Shown here piece after piece: positions 45,710 through 55,800 of a DNA stretch of 64,000 bases. Every line of letters begins with the position of its first letter. Position 1 is the first letter of the stretch. The DNA lies in contig JAGVVL010000014.1 in the NCBI GenBank assembly GCA_018287875.1, positions 1 to 64,000 of the forward strand, given 5' to 3'. The stretch is from Nigrospora sphaerica. Lineage: Eukaryota > Ascomycota > Sordariomycetes > Amphisphaeriales > Apiosporaceae. The notes beneath the pieces were generated by a model. It worked only from the letters and a program-made list of their open reading frames with translations, had not been told where the DNA came from and made no database searches. Made by a program: the position numbers and the translations under genes.

Positions 45710-46651
45710 CGACGCTCCGCCTCGTGGGCGACCGCTTGGGCGTCGGTGATAGCAACGTTATCCCGAATGATGTCCATCCGTAGCCACGGTCGCAGCTTGA
45801 GTAGGAACTCGTGTGCGATGAGGGGCTGGCCTGCGATGCTCTCTCGAACCCGTCGCTGCCACGCGGACCACTCGTTATAGAACTGTGTCGGCGATTGGTC
45901 GGCCGTTTGCCGGATCCGTTGTAGCGCCGCCATTGACCTCTGCATATTCTGAGCCGGGTCGATGTGTTCCCGTCGAATGAACTTTAAGAAGTCTGCCCAC
46001 TTGGCCTGCTCGCTGTATTTCCCTTGCGGGTATAGATCTTCGGCGTGGGTGCGCCACTCGCTTTGCAAGGCGTAGTCCACGTTGGTGAGGGCCCATTCGA
46101 TATAGCGAGCATCCGTCTGGTCGGGTCGGCTCTCGTTTTGTTGTTCCACCGCCACGATCCAGCTTCGGATCTCCACGTGGGTCGAGGCCTCCTCTAGCTT
46201 CTTGCATGCGTAAGTCGGTGGCTTCTCGTACGTGCGCGGTTCTCCGCTCGTGCTCCGACTGGGCGGCGTTAGTCCTTGACCCCGTTGGCGGTCGGCTCGG
46301 TCCGCCGTCATCATCTCGATCATCTTCTGCTGTGTCTTCAGCAGCGCGCGGAGAAGGTCGTTCTCCCGCGTGGCGACCCGGAACAGATCGGACTCCGAGG
46401 GGTTGACATGTCGGGTCCCGGCGTTGGGCTTGGATCCGTTTCGCCGGATGGTCGCGGTTCGTCCGCGCCCGTGGGCCCTTCGTCCATTGGGAACGGGCGC
46501 CCTCCACCGTGCCCGCTCCGGTAGTCAGGGCGCCGGGGATCGCCGCGTTGCTCGGCGCGGCTGGCTCGTTGGCTCCTAACCCTAAGTTGGGGTGAGAGCT
46601 TGCTTGACCGGGCGTCGAGCTGTCGGGGCGCGATCGGGTAGCGGGTGCCAT
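45589..46651 (-). pseudogene. Gypsy-4 gag (frameshifted)
   Basis: Starts at 46651 (MAPATRSRPDSSTPGQASSH), about 36 bp inside the 5' LTR. It shifts frame twice near 46500 and 46400, then runs open as 45589-46323: KKLEEASTHVEIRSWIVAVE, QGKYSEQAKWADFLKFIRRE and SPTQFYNEWSAWQRRV are typical helical capsid segments. The gag zinc knuckle lies downstream at about 45470. It forms the virus-like particle. The frameshifts sit in GC-rich runs. Confidence 0.8.
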
Positions 46652-46687
46652 AGCCGGCTCGTTCTCGTGGTGTAGAGATTGAAGAAT

Positions 46688-46920
46688 TGTAACGGAATGA
46701 TACGAATCGAACGAGGTGACTATGTGCACGCAATTCCAATGACTGGCTGGCTGTATTGACTTCAATCTGGCCGTCCCTCCGTTTGCGGGCGCGGCCAGAT
46801 TCTGCATAAGGGCGCCCCGGATTAACGTGGCGCCGCTCCGCCGTTTCGGCGACCGCCCTGGCGCTTGCTTCCCGCCGGCGCGCCGACGCACCGCCGATCC
46901 GCCCGCCCGGCCCCTTTACA
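46688..46920 (-). repeat. Gypsy-4 5' LTR (right copy)
   Basis: 233 bp with the same termini as 37518-37750. Such identity indicates recent insertion or gene conversion. Confidence 0.92.
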
Positions 46921-47384
46921 GCTCGGCTATTGCTAAACACATACTTTATAATAGTCACTCAATCTCTATTAAGAGGGTTGTTAATGAGGACCTCATTAAG
47001 CTTAGAAGGTTTATTAATTAAGGGAGCGTCTTTAATACCAACTATTGTTCTTATCTCGTTAGCGTTATAAGTGTAAGTAAGAGAAATAGCTAATATAAGG
47101 GGGTTATCTAGCTAATTAAAAAACTTAACGATATTAATGGAACATATAGCGTTAGCACGTCTTTAATTAAACTGTACGCTTTATAAAGTCTTTAACTTTC
47201 AATGTCTCGTAGAAATCTCCAGACTTAGTGTGTTTTAAGGGTTTAAGGGTCCCTTAAAGCTTAAAATAGCCTTATAGCAAATAAAAGAAATCTTAAGTGT
47301 GGAGGAGTGTAGCCTACCTTAGTTTATAACTTAACTTAGCATATTTAAAAAGCGCTTAATAGTTAAGGATATGTTTTAACGCTT
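46921..47384 (-). other. AT-rich relic downstream of Gypsy-4
   Basis: RIP-like AT-rich sequence, minus-strand frames full of stops, no motif recognised. It may be the decayed body of the transposon whose N-terminal domain follows at 47385-47537. Confidence 0.35.
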
Positions 47385-47537
47385 TTAAGAGGCCCCGCGG
47401 CGTAAAACACCGCGGTCTATATGGCGCTGTAGGGTGGTTCTAGATACTCCATGTCTGATAGCCGCGCCTGGCATAGATAGGCCATTTCGGTGGGCTCTAG
47501 CGGCTGCACGCAGCTTCTTTTCGTGGTCGGACAACAT
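47385..47537 (-). pseudogene. Helix-turn-helix N-terminus of a DNA transposase (relic)
   Basis: A 50-codon minus-strand frame starting MLSDHEKKLRAAARAHRNG and continuing LSMPGAAIRHGVSRTTLQRH, a psq/CENP-B-type helix-turn-helix like that of pogo-class transposases. It ends in TAA at 47385, and decayed AT-rich DNA follows. The fungal pogo copy at 11840 has the same KLSCRQAAAIYNISRTTLQRR layout but a different sequence, so this is another family. Confidence 0.6.
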
Positions 47538-48385
47538 GTTATAAGATGCGCAATTAAAAGAGGAGTAGAATAGTATATTGTCGCAATATGAGGCTATTCA
47601 CGTGGCTTAGCCTCTCCTGTCAGGTCACGTGGCTCCTCTTCACATGCCAGGATTCACATGGTGACAGGGGTCCTGAGCTACTATATGTACTACTGCACCT
47701 ACAGACAGATTTCCTTTGTTTCCTTCTAAGGGATAACTTGAACCTCGCTTTCCACGATCTCTGCAGTGCGACATATATTCTATTTACTTTTACGAGCGCT
47801 GGTTACCGTGCTATTTATTAGTGACTATGTTAGAGTTGTTGAGGTTGGTGATACTTTTTAGGTGGCCCATTAAGGGGGTGGCCCGAGTAGAGGCGGTCTA
47901 ACTTATATAGCCGCACTAAAATAAGAATTAAAATTCTCCACGATATAATAAGAATTAAAGAAATAAAGAGAGTATTGCTATAATCTATAGGTAGTTAAAT
48001 CTTAGTATATCGTATTAATTTAATAATTTTTTAAAGTGGGAGAATTTTCATTTGTTTACATTAGAAACTTAGTTTAGGTGGCTATTTTACTGTGGTGGCT
48101 GTTTTGCTAGGAGGACCGGCTGGTACATGCCTATCCTTATGGATAACGGTATGTGAGGCGTCTGGTTTGTAGTGGCCATGGCAGGTGACTGTTGCCCGTG
48201 GGAATTTTCCGTGCTATGTATGCCGCGCTATATGGCGCGGTAGGGGGGGGGCGGGCTAGCATACTTAACACGGTCAGATTCATCGTCGCGGGGGCTAGGG
48301 GCAGCATGATGACCGCGTCGGTGCTCGCTTCTGGGGCGGTTCGTTGGCAATTTCATCAGGGTCCGTACCTGTGATTGTGGCGGGC
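47538..48385. other. Intergenic interval without recognised gene
   Basis: AT-rich in the centre (47920-48060). GTGGCCCATTAAGGGGGTGGCCCG at 47861 and GTGGCTATTTTACTGTGGTGGC at 48078 are tandem GTGGC-type motifs that resemble transposon subterminal repeats, but no inverted partner was found. 48235-48300 is a GC-rich patch with a G8 run. Confidence 0.4.
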
Positions 48386-48815
48386 TTAATGAGTTCGCTT
48401 AGATAGCATTGAGGCGGCAACACAAGGTCGGGAACCCCGGTAGCGCCACATTTCTGTGCGTCTAGCACGACAGAAGGCCATGGGCGGGCGAGGCGGCAAA
48501 GCCGGCGTCGCGTGCTTAATATCCATGGCGCCTTGTCCTAGGCTAAACGTCGTTCCTTGCGCGACGGGCACGTCGCGGGCCAGATTCGAGACACTGTAAG
48601 GCATGGGCCTGTTCCCCTTTTGACTGTCTTATGAACTATGGTGTCCGGCCCAGGCTGTCAGGCCATCTGTTTGGACAAAGCCGTGGGGTGACATCAGCGG
48701 CCAACGTTTTTGTCACCTGGAGAAAAGGCACTAGGATGAGATGGTATCTTCAATACTCATCGTCGAAAACTCTACGAAACCTGCCATGGAAATCGGAGAA
48801 TCGCTTCTCGACAGC

Positions 48816-49244
48816 CTACTCAGATCGGTCCTTGATGCCTTCCTCGATACTTTGTAGTATGTGTAACCGCATTGTCATTTTGGAACGAAATGGATAGGAA
48901 GTGGTCTCGTGAGTAACGGCATCGGCAGGCCGTCGGCGTCGACATCGGCTTCGGGTTGGACGAAATTCCAGACGGCGCGGACCGAGAAAAAGGTAAGCGC
49001 ATCGGTTTGTCGCCGCGGCTCGGGAGATGGGCCATGGGCCTTGGTGCTTTGTGGAGGCCATTGAAGCGGAAGCGCACAACTTGGGGTGCTCTGGAGTAAC
49101 CTGTATACCGTCAGTTTTTATGAGTGATTGTACCGTATCGTCTGATAGCGCGTCCTGTGGTAGGAAAGGGTGGGAATGGATAGCCGAGAGATTGATGAAC
49201 AAAACAACGAGGCATAGAACAGAGGTAACCAAAACACGCAGCAT
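48816..49244 (-). pseudogene. Possible secreted-protein gene relic
   Basis: Starting at 49244, the frame reads MLRVLVTSVLCLVVLFINLS followed by AIHS, a good N-terminal signal peptide, then 119 residues with basic runs (RCRRRRPADAV). The second half looks unlike a natural protein, while another minus frame (48820-49077) is more protein-like (RDHFLSISFQNDNAV), suggesting a frameshift near 49060. A further minus frame at 48386-48604 (YSVSNLARDVPVAQGTTFSL) may be its 3' part. I do not recognise the family. A small secreted protein or effector relic is possible. Confidence 0.35.
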
Positions 49245-49740
49245 TCTTGTCACTAGAGCCCGGCGGAAACCAAGGCGCCTATTTATTCGCGAATAGCCAC
49301 GCTGGCTGGGTCGCGACGAGCCATACGCCATGGAATTGACTGCGTGGCTGGCAACAAGCACTCTGCTAGGCGCCTGAAAGGGGCTGTGCATAGAGCTGCA
49401 TACATCTCAGTTGGCTGCAAAATGTGTTCGTATCAGCGCTCACCGGAAGGCAGATTTTGGTCAGCCTCGGAGGCGCCAGGGAGGCTGTGCAGCCGCGACC
49501 CCGCACTTGACCAACAATACCGACCAAAGGGCTGACAGCAGTTCCTCGTCCCAATCGTCCCCCTCTCTCTCGGTTTGAGCTTGCATAACATGACTGCGAT
49601 CCCTCCTACATTCCACGTTCTGTCTCCCTGAATACCATGGATTGGAACAGACTTCAACCGGAGACGAGTAATTGTTACGCTCGAATTACCTGCACAACAT
49701 ACCGACACCGTCCTATCATCAGATAATCGCTGCCGTCGCC

Positions 49741-50236
49741 ATGCCCAACAGCCGTGATGGCCGTAAGAGTGTCCGCTTTAGCATAGGGTCCGAGCAGTTG
49801 AGCGGCTCGAGACGCAGCCGTTGGGATGATGAATGTGATTCTGGAATTGGCTCGTCGTCAAGTGAACAAACCTCCCAGAGACGAGGGAGATCTGATTGGG
49901 GTTAACAGCTGCAGACCGCCTCCACCAGAGCAACGACCCCGACGCTTTACGAGAGGCCTACGTCACCTTGCTTGCAGAAAACCAGAACCTCAAGGGCGCT
50001 ATTTGCCAACATGAAGCATCTCTGAGCACATCCCATCGGGCGATCAAGCAACTGGAGGAACACGCGACCGGCCTTTTTACGCAGATAGAAGAACTCCAGG
50101 CCAAGAACAACGACTACAAAGTCGAAAGGGCGCGCCTAGCCACTAAGAGAGATGAACTCGAGGCCGAGAACAACTTATACAATGAAGAAAGGGCGCGCCT
50201 AGCTACCAAGAGAGCTGACCTCGAGGCCATGATCGA
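49741..50236 (+). pseudogene. N-terminal coiled-coil part of a large Pfs-locus gene (cut by inversion)
   Basis: ATG at 49741 (MPNSRDGRKSVRFSIGSEQL), a Ser-rich acidic patch (DDECDSGIGSSSS), then a likely 53-nt intron 49862-49914 (GTGAAC...GGTTAACAGCTGCAG), whose removal joins the frames. After it come NDPDALREAYVTLLAENQN and a coiled coil with tandem ERARLATKRDELEAENN and ERARLATKRADLEA repeats. Similar N-termini are found in large fungal proteins of unknown function linked to Pfs/NLR-like loci. At about 50237 homology flips to the other strand, and the frame continues only by chance to a stop at 50459. Confidence 0.65.
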
Positions 50237-50245
50237 CTCGAGGTC
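50217..50245. repeat. 9-bp inverted repeat at the inversion junction
   Basis: GACCTCGAG (50217-50225) and CTCGAGGTC (50237-50245) form a perfect inverted repeat around an 11-nt spacer. On the plus strand it encodes the coiled-coil DLE; on the minus strand it encodes DLE of the other gene part. It marks the left breakpoint of the proposed inversion. Confidence 0.7.
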
Positions 50246-52548
50246 CTTCAACCTTGATAAGCTGACGTCCTCGGAGGATATGGTGGAAGTCCGGGGGTCC
50301 GTGTATGTGATCCTGGAGTCGCCTAGACTCTCTATGACGTGCCACACTAGCGAATTGCCCGTTTGCTTAACAAGTAGCAGCATAGCTCTGGGTCCTTTGA
50401 TAAACATCTTTCCGTTAAAGACCGTCGCATACGGTGCCTGTACCAGTTTAGAAATGTGATTGAGGGCCAGCTCAACACCTGTCCCGCGCTTCGGTCTGCG
50501 ACGGATGGGAAAGCCATGCGTGAGAACTCGGTTCCTAACGAGTCCAGTCCAGCACCGACCATTAGATAAATCGGCTGGAGGATCCTCGTATGTCGTTTGG
50601 ACCCAAATACCCCAGATAGTGTGCAAAATAAGGCGGGCTTTACTTTCCTTCCTGTCAATTCATATGAGGTGAGGAGTGCAGGCTGCACTAATCGGTTGAC
50701 CCGGGTTTTGTCCTCGAATAGGGAGGTCACAACTGATCCAGGCCAGTTGCTGTGTGATCTCGGCTAGCGAAGCTTTCGTCCCGAAAGCTCTCGCCACTAG
50801 CTGCGATGCTTCCATACGAGCGTACAGCTTCGTATAATCGTAAAACTCGGCTAAAACTTAATTAGACGAGATATAAGAGGTAATGGTCTCTATACTTACT
50901 TGAATGTTCCGCGCTACGTTTATCTTCAACGAGGTCTTTTATTAGTTGACAGACCACCTCCCCTGTGAGCGGCCATGTCTCGCTCAAGTACTTGGCACAA
51001 GGAACTGCTTGCGCTTCTAGTGACGACCCAGTGAAGCAGAGGGCATTTGCGATGGCATTGCCCCGATCACCCTCGTATCCCTGCTGCGTAAGAAAGAAAT
51101 GCGGATTCCATTCAACTCGGAATGTCACACCGTAAGTCATCGACGCGGCTCGGCGACTGACTTTCTGTGGGCTTGGTAGCTGACACATGACTTGTTGGCC
51201 TATGTCAGTCATGATGTCTGGGTCCGCTGGCGTGGTGAGGAAATGTTGACATAATTGGCTGCGAAGCCTCTGGTAGGCTTTTTCTTTAGAAATGAAATCG
51301 CCGTACATCCGTAAGCGTGCTCTAGCTTCAACCGTATCCTCATAATCTTCATTAGACGACCAGTCTACGCTGTTGTCATCACTGGGAAGATCACTCGGAT
51401 GCACTGGGTGGGTTGCAGACTCGCTCATTTCCAGCCATTGTGACACCAGGTTCGCCTTGTCAGGATCAATGCCAATTCTCCTCGAAAAGGAGCGACTTTC
51501 AGATGAATGAGCTTCCTGAAATGCCGCGGCTATGTCTCTGGGAGACTTCAGGGTTAGATTGGATGACCAATTGATTGAGGATATCGACTTACCTTCTGTG
51601 CCTGTGGACAAAGACCATGACATTACGCTGGATTTGCTTGCTAGCCTGATGCCCAACGCTGAGGGAGAAATTCTGTAGCAGATTTGGCAAGGAGGCGAAA
51701 ACTCGCTTCCATACCTGTTCATCTTCTGCAGTGTCCGTGGAGGTGTGGGCTGCGTGAGCTTGCTCGAGAGTTTGTGCAAAAAGGTCTTTGGCCAGTGCCG
51801 AGATGTAGTCCATGTCCCCTGGATTTGTTGCGTCCGAGTACTCCGTCCTGGTTTCCTCCTGGTCGTCATCATCATCATTATTTGCGTCATCCGAGGCGTG
51901 GTCGTGTGAATTTTGGCCGTGGTGCTGCGTTTGGATTTTCTCGCTATCAGTTGAAAGGGTTTGGTTGCTGCTAGATTCTCCGACCGAGAACGATTGTGGT
52001 TCGGAAACTTAACTTGCAGAATTTTCGCTGTTCAAATCAGTCTCACCACTAATCGAAGCCCGCTGGTCAGCTTCAGACGGAAATCGCTCTTCCTTGTTCT
52101 TCTGCGAAACGCTGTATGACTCGACCCAGTAGAAGTCGGAGAGTACAGCGGACGCGGTATTGGCAACGCCATCGCTGGAAGGCTCTGGCTCCGGAGCTTG
52201 TGACCACCGCCCCTCGCTTGCTGTGAAGGATACCTCCCTCTCAAGGGTGGGTTCGGTAAGGAACTTGGGCTTTTTGTGTCTACCAGTAGCACTCGAGTCG
52301 GTGGTCTGGGGCTTGCCGCGCTTCTCGTCAGAGCGGATCGGGATCCGCTCTACCACGTCGTTAAAGACGCGAGGCGAATGAGACACGATGCCGCCCGGTG
52401 GCTCCGCCTTGGCCCCGAGTCTTTCTCTATTGATATCCAGGCGCGCGCGTTTGTGCTCGTAGTCGGCGCGCCATTTTGTGGGCTGGTGTTCGAAGACTGT
52501 CAGCTTAGTGGGTAAGAGACTCACTAGCACTAGAGGAAGAATAAACAT
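50237..52548 (-). pseudogene. Inverted middle part of the large coiled-coil gene
   Basis: Minus-strand text from 52490 down: RADYEHKRARLDINRERLGA (end of a coiled coil), a disordered acidic region, then LLQNFSLSVGHQASKQIQRN and MVFVHRHR, EKAYQRLRSQLCQHFLTTPA, QLPSPQKVSRRAASMTYGVT, LAEITQQLAWI, LTHGFPIRRRPKRGTGVELA, ISKLVQAPYATVFNGKMFIK and SLVWHVIESLGDSRITYTDP. This succession matches, as I recall it, large fungal proteins found beside Pfs genes. Introns: 51592-51538 (55 nt, GTAAGT...CTCCCAG) and 50899-50851 (49 nt, GTAAGT...TTTTAG). An in-frame TAA at 52009-52011 replaces a likely CAA. Orientation is opposite to both flanking parts. Confidence 0.65.
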
Positions 52549-52584
52549 GAAGTACTAGTAACCACGAGTAGGAGCGCCTAGGGC

Positions 52585-54063
52585 CATGTACGACATTGGG
52601 TCTCGGATTTCGAGCTGAGTCAAGACTGCCCATTGAAGCAGGGACCCATTTCACCTGGAGTCAATATCGGCCGCGGAAGAGGCTTTTCTGTGGCACAGAA
52701 CTCCAACGCCGTTAATTCGCGCGCTAGTCACCTTCAGGGTCTCTATGATCTGACCAAAGAATCCGTTGCATTGTTTGATTCAGACGACAAAAGAAGCTGG
52801 CTGGTTGATGGAGTCAGCGTGCTGCTTCACCTAGCTCGAGCATCTCTGAAGCGCGACGAAGACGATCCCATCACCCGCTCTTGGTATCAGTTCAAGATGA
52901 AGGAGTACAGTCACACCTCCCAACCCAGCGACAATCCCGCCTTTAGCATTCTAATGGACCCCACTAATCTTAAGGCACCATTGCACGACACTCCTACGGG
53001 ATCTCCTGAAACATTTGGCCAGCGAGTTGAAAAGATTTGGTCCTTTCTCGAGATGGTAATGGACGACGAGAAACAAGCGAATGACGAACAACACGCTTGC
53101 ACAGACCTCGAAGCCTTTGAATTCCGACATATTGCGACCGTCACCGGCCCTGTCTCTCGCTGCGCAATCCCGTTGCCGCCGGAAGGCCGTGCATCCATCG
53201 ACCTCTGTCGAGAAGTCAATGCGGTGACCCTCGTTGGAAGTGGATTTGGGGAGCTCATTAAACCCAAACCCCTCGTACGACTCTGTCCTCCTTGGCAATG
53301 CGTGCCCAAGGGCATGGGCTACATTTGTGTCCAAACATGCCATCTTAGGCACATCATAGAGAACCGAACAGACAAAAAATATCGGGTCTGGGGTCGCATC
53401 GGAAACATCTACTGGAGGAAGCTCGAAATGGGCTTCGACGGAGGATGTGACTGCCGCATAGGGCCTAGTTGCAACTATGCCAGGAATCTTTAGGCGGTGG
53501 GCCAGTTTGCCGGTTTCAAACCCGGCCCGGTTGACAGAGGAAAGGAAAGCCTTCCTCCCGAGGGCGCAGTAATCTTTGGCGGTTATTCTTCTTTCTCCGA
53601 AAGCCGGCAACCCGACAGCCCCAACAGCCATGGCTTACTTGGATCAAGTTGTGGCTCAGCCACGATGGCAAACCGCGCCTCCCCAGCGACTGATTCTACA
53701 TATTCCCCAAGTCTTGGCCTCTCCTCTTCCAGTGGAACATCTTTGCACGCAGAGTCTTCTCAACCTACCGAGACTGATTACCCGCAACTCACATACATTC
53801 CAGGGACAGCGCCAAACAAACGAATGCGAGTGGCGGGATGGCCAGAAGGTAGACTTCATCAACCACGTTCCTCTCTTCGCTTATACGGCCGACTAATATT
53901 CGCGTTTCAGCCAGAGATAGTGAGCCGCTCTTCAGCCGGAATCTCTCCCTACAGCCTGTGGAGGCAGATCCCAACGTTAGAATTGGCCACGTTGGAGGTG
54001 GTCATTCAGCACCCGGTAGGAAACCACAACATCCCCGAAACCGCGAAGAATTCAGCGTGGTAG
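52585..54063 (+). pseudogene. C-terminal part of the large coiled-coil gene, with a premature stop
   Basis: Plus-strand text: LKQGPISPGVNIGRGRGFSV, LQGLYDLTKESVALFDSDDK, RSWLVDGVSVLLHLARASLK, VNAVTLVGSGFGELIKPKPL, then an in-frame TAG at 53491 (likely CAG to TAG). The same frame continues to 54063 with VDRGKESLPPEGAVIFGGYS, YIPGTAPNKRMRVAGWPEG and ISPYSLWRQIPTLEL. This is the expected continuation of the protein whose upstream part lies inverted at 50237-52548. No ATG opens it. It overlaps the start of the Pfs gene by about 106 nt. Function unknown; relatives occur beside NLR-like and Pfs genes. Confidence 0.65.
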
Positions 54064-54995
54064 TTATCTATGCGCTGAGGCTCGAGGCCGAGGCGTTCGG
54101 TGACATGTTCGACCAGCGCTGGGATACTTCGTTCGGCAAGGCCCCAAGGGACCCCAATGCCTACTCGACCGGCACCATTGGCGAGCATAACGTTGTGCTT
54201 GCCCACATGGCGGGTATGGGGAAGTCGAACGCCACGTCGGTCGCCGCTTACGTCCACTCCAGCTTCCCCAACATCAAGTTAGCCTTGGTTGTGGGCGTCT
54301 GCGGCGTCGTGCCTCTGCCTCCGCGGAGGGAGGCCATCGTACTCGGAGACGTGATTATCAGCGACAGTGTCTTCCAGTATGACCTCGGCAGGAAGCACGG
54401 CCGGGATCGAGTCGTGCCGAAAAAAGAACTCCGGGAGTCGCTGAGGTTTCCCACGTGCCCGCAGCTCCGTCACCTCATGGCCAGGATGGACACGAGAAGC
54501 GAGCGGCAAAGGCTGGCCATGAGATTGGCACACTACACTAATGGAACCCCGCGGAACCCCGATATGGGCGCGCAATATCGAGAAGACGCAGGAGACGGGC
54601 CGGACCGCGGCCTTTTCCACACCGCGTACCGGCACGCGGATAGCGCCCAAACGTGCGCCGGATGCGGCTGCCACGGCACGGCGTCCCAACGCCAGCGACT
54701 GGGCCAAGGCAACCCGAAGCCGGCGGTGCACATTGGGCGGCTGGCCTCGGGGGACTCGGTCATCCGGTCAGCCGAGGACCGCGACGAGCTGGCCCAGGAC
54801 GACGACATCATCGGCTTCGAGATGGAGGGCGCCGGCGTCTGGGATCACTTTCCCTGCCTCGTCATCAAGGAGGCCTGCGACTACGCCGATGCCCACAAGA
54901 CGAAGGAGTGGCAAGGATACGCCGCCACTACGGCGGCGACGTGTGCCAAGGCCTTCTTGTTGCTGTACTGGGAGCCCACGCCTTATTTCGGATAG
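53958..54995 (+). CDS. Pfs-type nucleoside phosphorylase-like protein
   Basis: 345 codons. The PNP/UDP-type phosphorylase fold is recognisable: FSVVVIYALRLEAEAFGDMF (first strand), VVLAHMAGMGKSNATSVAAY, IKLALVVGVCG, VLGDVIISDSVFQYDLG, IGRLASGDSVIRSAEDRDEL, DDIIGFEMEGAGVWDHFPC and VIKEACDYADAHKTKEWQGY. The E-M-E-G motif binds the ribose. In fungi this Pfs domain is often fused to or encoded beside NACHT/ankyrin proteins in incompatibility-type loci. The C-terminus ends with AFLLLYWEPTPYFG. The start at 53958 lies inside the preceding gene; an upstream intron is possible. It appears intact. Confidence 0.85.
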   Translation: MEADPNVRIGHVGGGHSAPGRKPQHPRNREEFSVVVIYALRLEAEAFGDMFDQRWDTSFGKAPRDPNAYSTGTIGEHNVVLAHMAGMGKSNATSVAAYVHSSFPNIKLALVVGVCGVVPLPPRREAIVLGDVIISDSVFQYDLGRKHGRDRVVPKKELRESLRFPTCPQLRHLMARMDTRSERQRLAMRLAHYTNGTPRNPDMGAQYREDAGDGPDRGLFHTAYRHADSAQTCAGCGCHGTASQRQRLGQGNPKPAVHIGRLASGDSVIRSAEDRDELAQDDDIIGFEMEGAGVWDHFPCLVIKEACDYADAHKTKEWQGYAATTAATCAKAFLLLYWEPTPYFG

Positions 54996-55449
54996 CTGTC
55001 TTTGGTCATGTATGCCTCGGTCAAAGGACAGGACTTCAACCGGAGTGCGAGATGAGGGCCATACGTCGTGCGGAACATTAGTCGTTGCGGTACCCCGGAC
55101 AATCCTACGACTGGAGTTTCTCCCGACTGAACAATAGCAGCCTCGTGACCATGTCTCCGGCACGGGGCATTTTAACGTGCCGGCCGCTGTATGCAAACAG
55201 AGATCTCGTCGTGTTAAAGTGGGATACACAGGATAAAGCCGGCAGCCAAAACGTAGGATCGATGGCAGACGAGCCGTCATATCCACCTGCACACACTTTC
55301 CTAGTGCAAGTTATCGCCCTCCGAGAATCACGGAGGTTACGGGCTACGAGAAGAAATAAGGCTTGACTTTTTCTGGTACGATCTTAAGTACGCTCATTTA
55401 AGATGGATATCTTTGAATTATGAATGGTTCTATCACCCGTCTATTAATA
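54996..55449. other. Intergenic interval
   Basis: No convincing gene. A 93-codon plus frame (55085-55366) and antisense frames show no motif or codon pattern that I would trust. Confidence 0.5.
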
Positions 55450-55800
55450 CGACGCACTCGGCCGTCTGATCGGCTACCTGGACGCCGTACATGCCCGGCG
55501 TGAGCCGCCACGCTCGGCACGTCTAATCCCAAAAGCTACAGGCCACCTTAAGATCTCCTTGGAGCTCCACCTGCCGCTCTTCGCCTGGCTCCGTCAAGCG
55601 TAGCTTTGTGAAGGCCTTGAGCTCCTTCTCGGGGTACCATATGCAGCCATTGCGGGCCGTGGTTGGTGGCAGAACATACAGCTCTACTACTCCACACCCG
55701 GCCGCGGCGCCCATGTTCCACAGCCGCACGCCGTAGGCCAGAGACCCTGGCGGCATGACCTTGGAGGCGGCGGCCACGGCTTGGATGAGCTGTGCCTGGG
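55450..55800 (-). pseudogene. GH3 beta-glucosidase C-terminal relic
   Basis: The minus strand reads AQLIQAVAAASK, a GH3 catalytic-domain segment. It is followed directly by YGVRLWNMGAAAGCGVVELY and VLPPTTARNG, KELKAFTKLRLTEPGEERQV and LKVACSFWD, the fibronectin-III-like C-terminal domain that normally lies several hundred residues later. After SFWD comes a stop (TAG at about 55523), yet homology continues (TCRAWRLTPGMYGVQVADQT). So an internal deletion plus a nonsense change left this remnant. GH3 enzymes release glucose from beta-glucosides. Confidence 0.7.

Larger units (their letters stand above)
37518..46920 (-). mobile_element. Gypsy-4, GC-rich chromodomain Gypsy carrying an antisense gene
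   Basis: A 9403-bp unit bounded by 233-bp LTRs with no difference that I could see. On the minus strand: gag (46651-45589), protease-RT-RNase H (45709-43283), integrase (43030-42044) and chromodomain (42050-41448). The 3.6 kb between the chromodomain stop and the 3' LTR instead carries an intron-containing gene on the plus strand. Virtually no RIP. I see no matching target duplication (GTATC before, GCTCG after), so the termini may come from recombination between copies. Confidence 0.85.

Noticed and set aside
47861..48105. GTGGC motifs as a pair of transposon terminal repeats
   Set aside because: They are in direct rather than inverted orientation, and no TA duplication or matching end was found.
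48235..48260. G8-containing stretch as a G-quadruplex promoter element
   Set aside because: A single G run without further runs at suitable spacing; no adjacent gene start.
50114..50236. Extension of the minus-strand frame across the coiled-coil repeats (LLVARRAL repeats)
   Set aside because: It is the antisense of the repeated ERARLATKR coiled-coil codons, not part of the minus-strand gene.
54541..55292. ORFs of 198, 142 and 174 codons over the Pfs gene 3' end
   Set aside because: Other-frame shadows; the Pfs frame alone shows family motifs.
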